Below the pieces are notes generated by a model. That model did no database searches, had not been told where the DNA came from, and saw only the letters and a program-made list of their open reading frames with translations. Below, piece after piece: positions 62,141-64,000 of a DNA stretch of 64,000 nucleotides (positions are counted from its first letter, which is position 1; the number at the start of each line of letters is the position of its first letter). The stretch spans positions 248,001 to 312,000 of the forward strand of contig CAVZBW010000005.1 of NCBI GenBank assembly GCA_963773635.1. The letters run 5' to 3'. The stretch is from CAVZBW01 sp963773635 (GTDB lineage Bacteria > Actinomycetota > Acidimicrobiia > Acidimicrobiales > RAAP-2). The translations under genes were made by a program, and so were the position numbers.

Positions 62141-62599
62141 CTAAGCGACCCGCTCGTCGAATTGCACGACGTTGTCGTCGGGGTCGCGCACGAACATCCC
62201 ACGGACTCGCCCTCCCGGCGGTTCGCCGTAGGTCACGGTGTCCGCACCGCGCTCGCTCGGCTCGACGATGATGGGCACCCCGGCAGCCCGTGCCCTTGCG
62301 GCGATCTCGTCGAGATTGTCGACCCAGAACCCCACGTGGTGGAAGCCGACCTCGAAGAGACCCTTGGGATTTTCGTCTCGGGGCCGGGTCAGCTGCTGGT
62401 CGAGGACGACGAAAGCCTCATGGGGCCCCTCCCTCTCACGCAGGTAGACGCCCCGGCGCCGGACGACCTCGCCGCCGATGGTGAACTCCTCCACCGTGTC
62501 GAGGGTGACGTGCAGGCCCACGACGTCCGTCCAGAACGGGAGCGATCGCTCCATGTCTCGCACCCCGATGGCGATGTGCGACACGTTCTTGACGGGCAC
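62141..62599 (-). CDS. VOC family (glyoxalase-like) protein
   Basis: A 152-aa vicinal-oxygen-chelate protein: HIAIGVRDMERSLPFWTDVV with the first metal His, the central FEVGFHHVGFWVDNLDEIA, and GMFVRDPDDNVVQFDE with the terminal acidic ligand. Relatives are dioxygenases, lyases or resistance proteins. The GTG at 62599 is the start matching the family. Confidence 0.85.
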   Translation of the reverse strand: MPVKNVSHIAIGVRDMERSLPFWTDVVGLHVTLDTVEEFTIGGEVVRRRGVYLREREGPHEAFVVLDQQLTRPRDENPKGLFEVGFHHVGFWVDNLDEIAARARAAGVPIIVEPSERGADTVTYGEPPGGRVRGMFVRDPDDNVVQFDERVA

Positions 62600-62762
62600 C
62601 CGCCGACTGTACCAAGAGCTGGTCCAACGATCGCCTTTTTGCGAGGTCGCACCATGGTTCGGACGCCGGGGACCGCGCGATAGTGGGCGCGTCGGGCGCG
62701 GTTGCCCGTCCGGTGACGCTCTCCGGAGCGCTCCTCGCGACGAGGGGGAAGGGGCCGAACGT

Positions 62763-63287
62763 CTGAGGCGTCGGAGCGGGAAACACCTGGGTGGCTCCAT
62801 CGCTCTGCTGGCGACGGTTGGTCTGGCGGCCGGTGCCTGCGGCTCCAGCCCCGGGGCCTCGACGAATCCGCCTTCCTCCGGCGCGGGCTCGACGAGCACC
62901 AGCACCACCCGAACGCCCCCGACGACCACGACGTCTGCGCCGGGCACGACCGTGCCCTCGACGACCACGATCCCGCCCTCGACGACGGCACCCCCGACGT
63001 CCACCTCCGCCGGGCTCACCCTGAGCGTCACGGGAGCGGGTCCCGCCACCGTGATCCGGGTCGTCGCCGACGGCCAGGTGTCGCAGTACACGAACGTGGC
63101 ACTGCCCTGGAGCCAGGCCCTGCCGAACGTGCCCAAGATCGTGTCGTTGAGCGCCCAAAACGGGGGTTCCGATTCGGGGTCGCTGAGCTGCGGGATCACT
63201 CGGGGAGGGGTGACCCTCGACACGGAGTCTCGGAGCGGCTCCGGCACCGTGGTCCAGTGCGGGGCAACCCCGGGCCTCGGCACCTGA
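62763..63287 (+). CDS. MmpS-like lipoprotein
   Basis: A protein of about 174 aa. A hydrophobic signal ends in a lipobox LAAGAC, then a Ser/Thr/Pro-rich linker (roughly 50 residues). The C-terminal domain (LSVTGAGPATVIRVVADGQV, LPWSQALPNVPK, SGSLSCGITRGGVTLD, SGTVVQC) matches the MmpS fold, which partners MmpL transporters. No clear ATG/GTG/TTG near the signal; CTG at 62763 is a placeholder, so the exact start is uncertain. Confidence 0.65.
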   Translation: MRRRSGKHLGGSIALLATVGLAAGACGSSPGASTNPPSSGAGSTSTSTTRTPPTTTTSAPGTTVPSTTTIPPSTTAPPTSTSAGLTLSVTGAGPATVIRVVADGQVSQYTNVALPWSQALPNVPKIVSLSAQNGGSDSGSLSCGITRGGVTLDTESRSGSGTVVQCGATPGLGT

Positions 63288-63343
63288 CAAGATCCGGCCC
63301 CGGCGAATTGCGGGGTCGGCTGTGCCCGTTAGGTTGAGCGGTC

Positions 63344-64000
63344 GTGAGCCAACGCGACGACCGGCGGCGTGGTTGGGCGGACGCCGCCCCGGGCAACCAC
63401 CCTTCCGATGAGCGATCCCCGAGGGTTGCGTACTACTCGATGGAGGTGGCCGTCGAGGACCGTCTCCCCACCTTCAGCGGGGGACTCGGCGTCCTGGCCG
63501 GTGACGTCCTGCGGGCGGCCGCCGACGTCGGCCTTCCGATGGTGGGGGTCACCCTGCTCTACAACCTCGGGTTCTTCCGCCAGACGATCGACTCCGAGGG
63601 GCTCCAGCACGAGGCCGCGGTGCGGTGGCACCGGGGCGATCTGCTCGAGGAGCTGCCCCTCCGAGTCGGTGTGCAGGTAGGGGAGCGCCGGGTCCTCGTA
63701 CGGCCATGGCGCCTGGAGCTGCGGGGGATCGACGGAGCGCGGGTCCCCGTGTACTTCCTCGACAGTGACGTCGAGGGCAACCATCCCGACGACCGCACGA
63801 TCACGGACCGGCTCTACCTGGGCGATCGATCGGCCCGTCTGGCCCAGGAGGTCGTGCTCGGCTTAGGCGGGGTCGCCGTGCTCCACCGGCTGGGCCATCG
63901 CATCGAACGACATCACATGAACGAGGGTCACGCGGCCCTCGTCCCGCTCGCGCTGCTGGGGCTGGGCGACGGCGCAGGATTCGACGAGTGGACGTCGTCC
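63344..64000 (+). CDS. Alpha-glucan (glycogen) phosphorylase, N-terminal part
   Basis: The first 219 residues of a gene running past the window. YYSMEVAVEDRLPTFSGGLG followed by VLAGDVLRAAADVGLP and HHMNEGHAAL are the signature of the short GlgP-type glucan phosphorylases, which release glucose-1-phosphate from glycogen or maltodextrin. GTG start. The PLP lysine lies beyond the visible part. Confidence 0.92.
   Translation, partial: MSQRDDRRRGWADAAPGNHPSDERSPRVAYYSMEVAVEDRLPTFSGGLGVLAGDVLRAAADVGLPMVGVTLLYNLGFFRQTIDSEGLQHEAAVRWHRGDLLEELPLRVGVQVGERRVLVRPWRLELRGIDGARVPVYFLDSDVEGNHPDDRTITDRLYLGDRSARLAQEVVLGLGGVAVLHRLGHRIERHHMNEGHAALVPLALLGLGDGAGFDEWTSS

Noticed and set aside
1..64000. CRISPR arrays, rRNA genes and insertion sequences
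   Set aside because: No regularly spaced repeats, no rRNA-like stretches and no transposase motifs were seen on either strand.

Overview
The window is high-GC DNA from an actinobacterium, most like an uncultured Acidimicrobiia-type lineage. The evidence is the yvcK-gap-pgk-tpiA-secG order, frequent GTG/TTG starts, and many actinobacterial small families (DUF4389, DUF7144-like, GAP/Sap, an MmpS-like lipoprotein, a 65-aa WYYC protein). The class-level placement is inference. No rRNA, CRISPR array or intact insertion sequence was seen.

Layout. 1-5.5 kb: end of yvcK, then gap, pgk, tpiA, secG and a peptide-binding lipoprotein gene broken by a +1 frameshift. 5.57-17.8 kb: tRNA-Leu(GAG) followed by a ~12.1-kb island. 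The island is bounded by a perfect 20-bp copy of the tRNA 3' end and has a tyrosine-recombinase remnant just inside its left end. Its cargo is stress and membrane physiology: PLDc_N peptide, DUF2252, CoA-disulfide reductase-rhodanese, CMD-like protein, DUF1269-like protein, a frameshifted MalT/LuxR regulator, DUF4242-like protein, DUF7144-like protein, FUSC protein and a K+ channel. Two of its genes share a 32-bp promoter-proximal element.

18-27 kb: mixed chromosomal genes (GAP protein, an in-frame DUF6325/arylsulfatase chimera, amidohydrolase, DUF7700-like, secreted proteins, a beta-helix protein, threonine dehydratase). 27-33 kb: a TrxR-like flavoprotein and DUF4254 gene face a minus-strand run queD-queC-GT9-propeller-like protein, a combination I cannot match to a described pathway; a cupin follows. 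33-38 kb: acyl-CoA ligase, frameshifted patatin and two SDRs. 38-46 kb: frameshifted MFS transporter, 8-oxoguanine deaminase, tandem ABM-domain membrane protein with a 31-aa peptide, second DUF2252 protein, hydrolase, DMT-like transporter. 47-55 kb: surface polysaccharide genes (acyltransferase-SGNH, methyltransferase, YfhO-like, Tat-exported protein) ending in a 5'-truncated acyltransferase pseudogene.

55.9-61.4 kb: DEAD-box helicase diverging from a primary-like sigma factor, small basic/coiled-coil proteins, two cold-shock proteins and a fatty-acid desaturase, together resembling a cold-response neighbourhood. 61.8-64 kb: small conserved protein, VOC protein, MmpS-like lipoprotein and the start of an alpha-glucan phosphorylase.

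Five otherwise recognisable genes carry a single shift, all in the +1 sense. This could be gene decay or sequence error and should be settled from reads before interpreting their loss.
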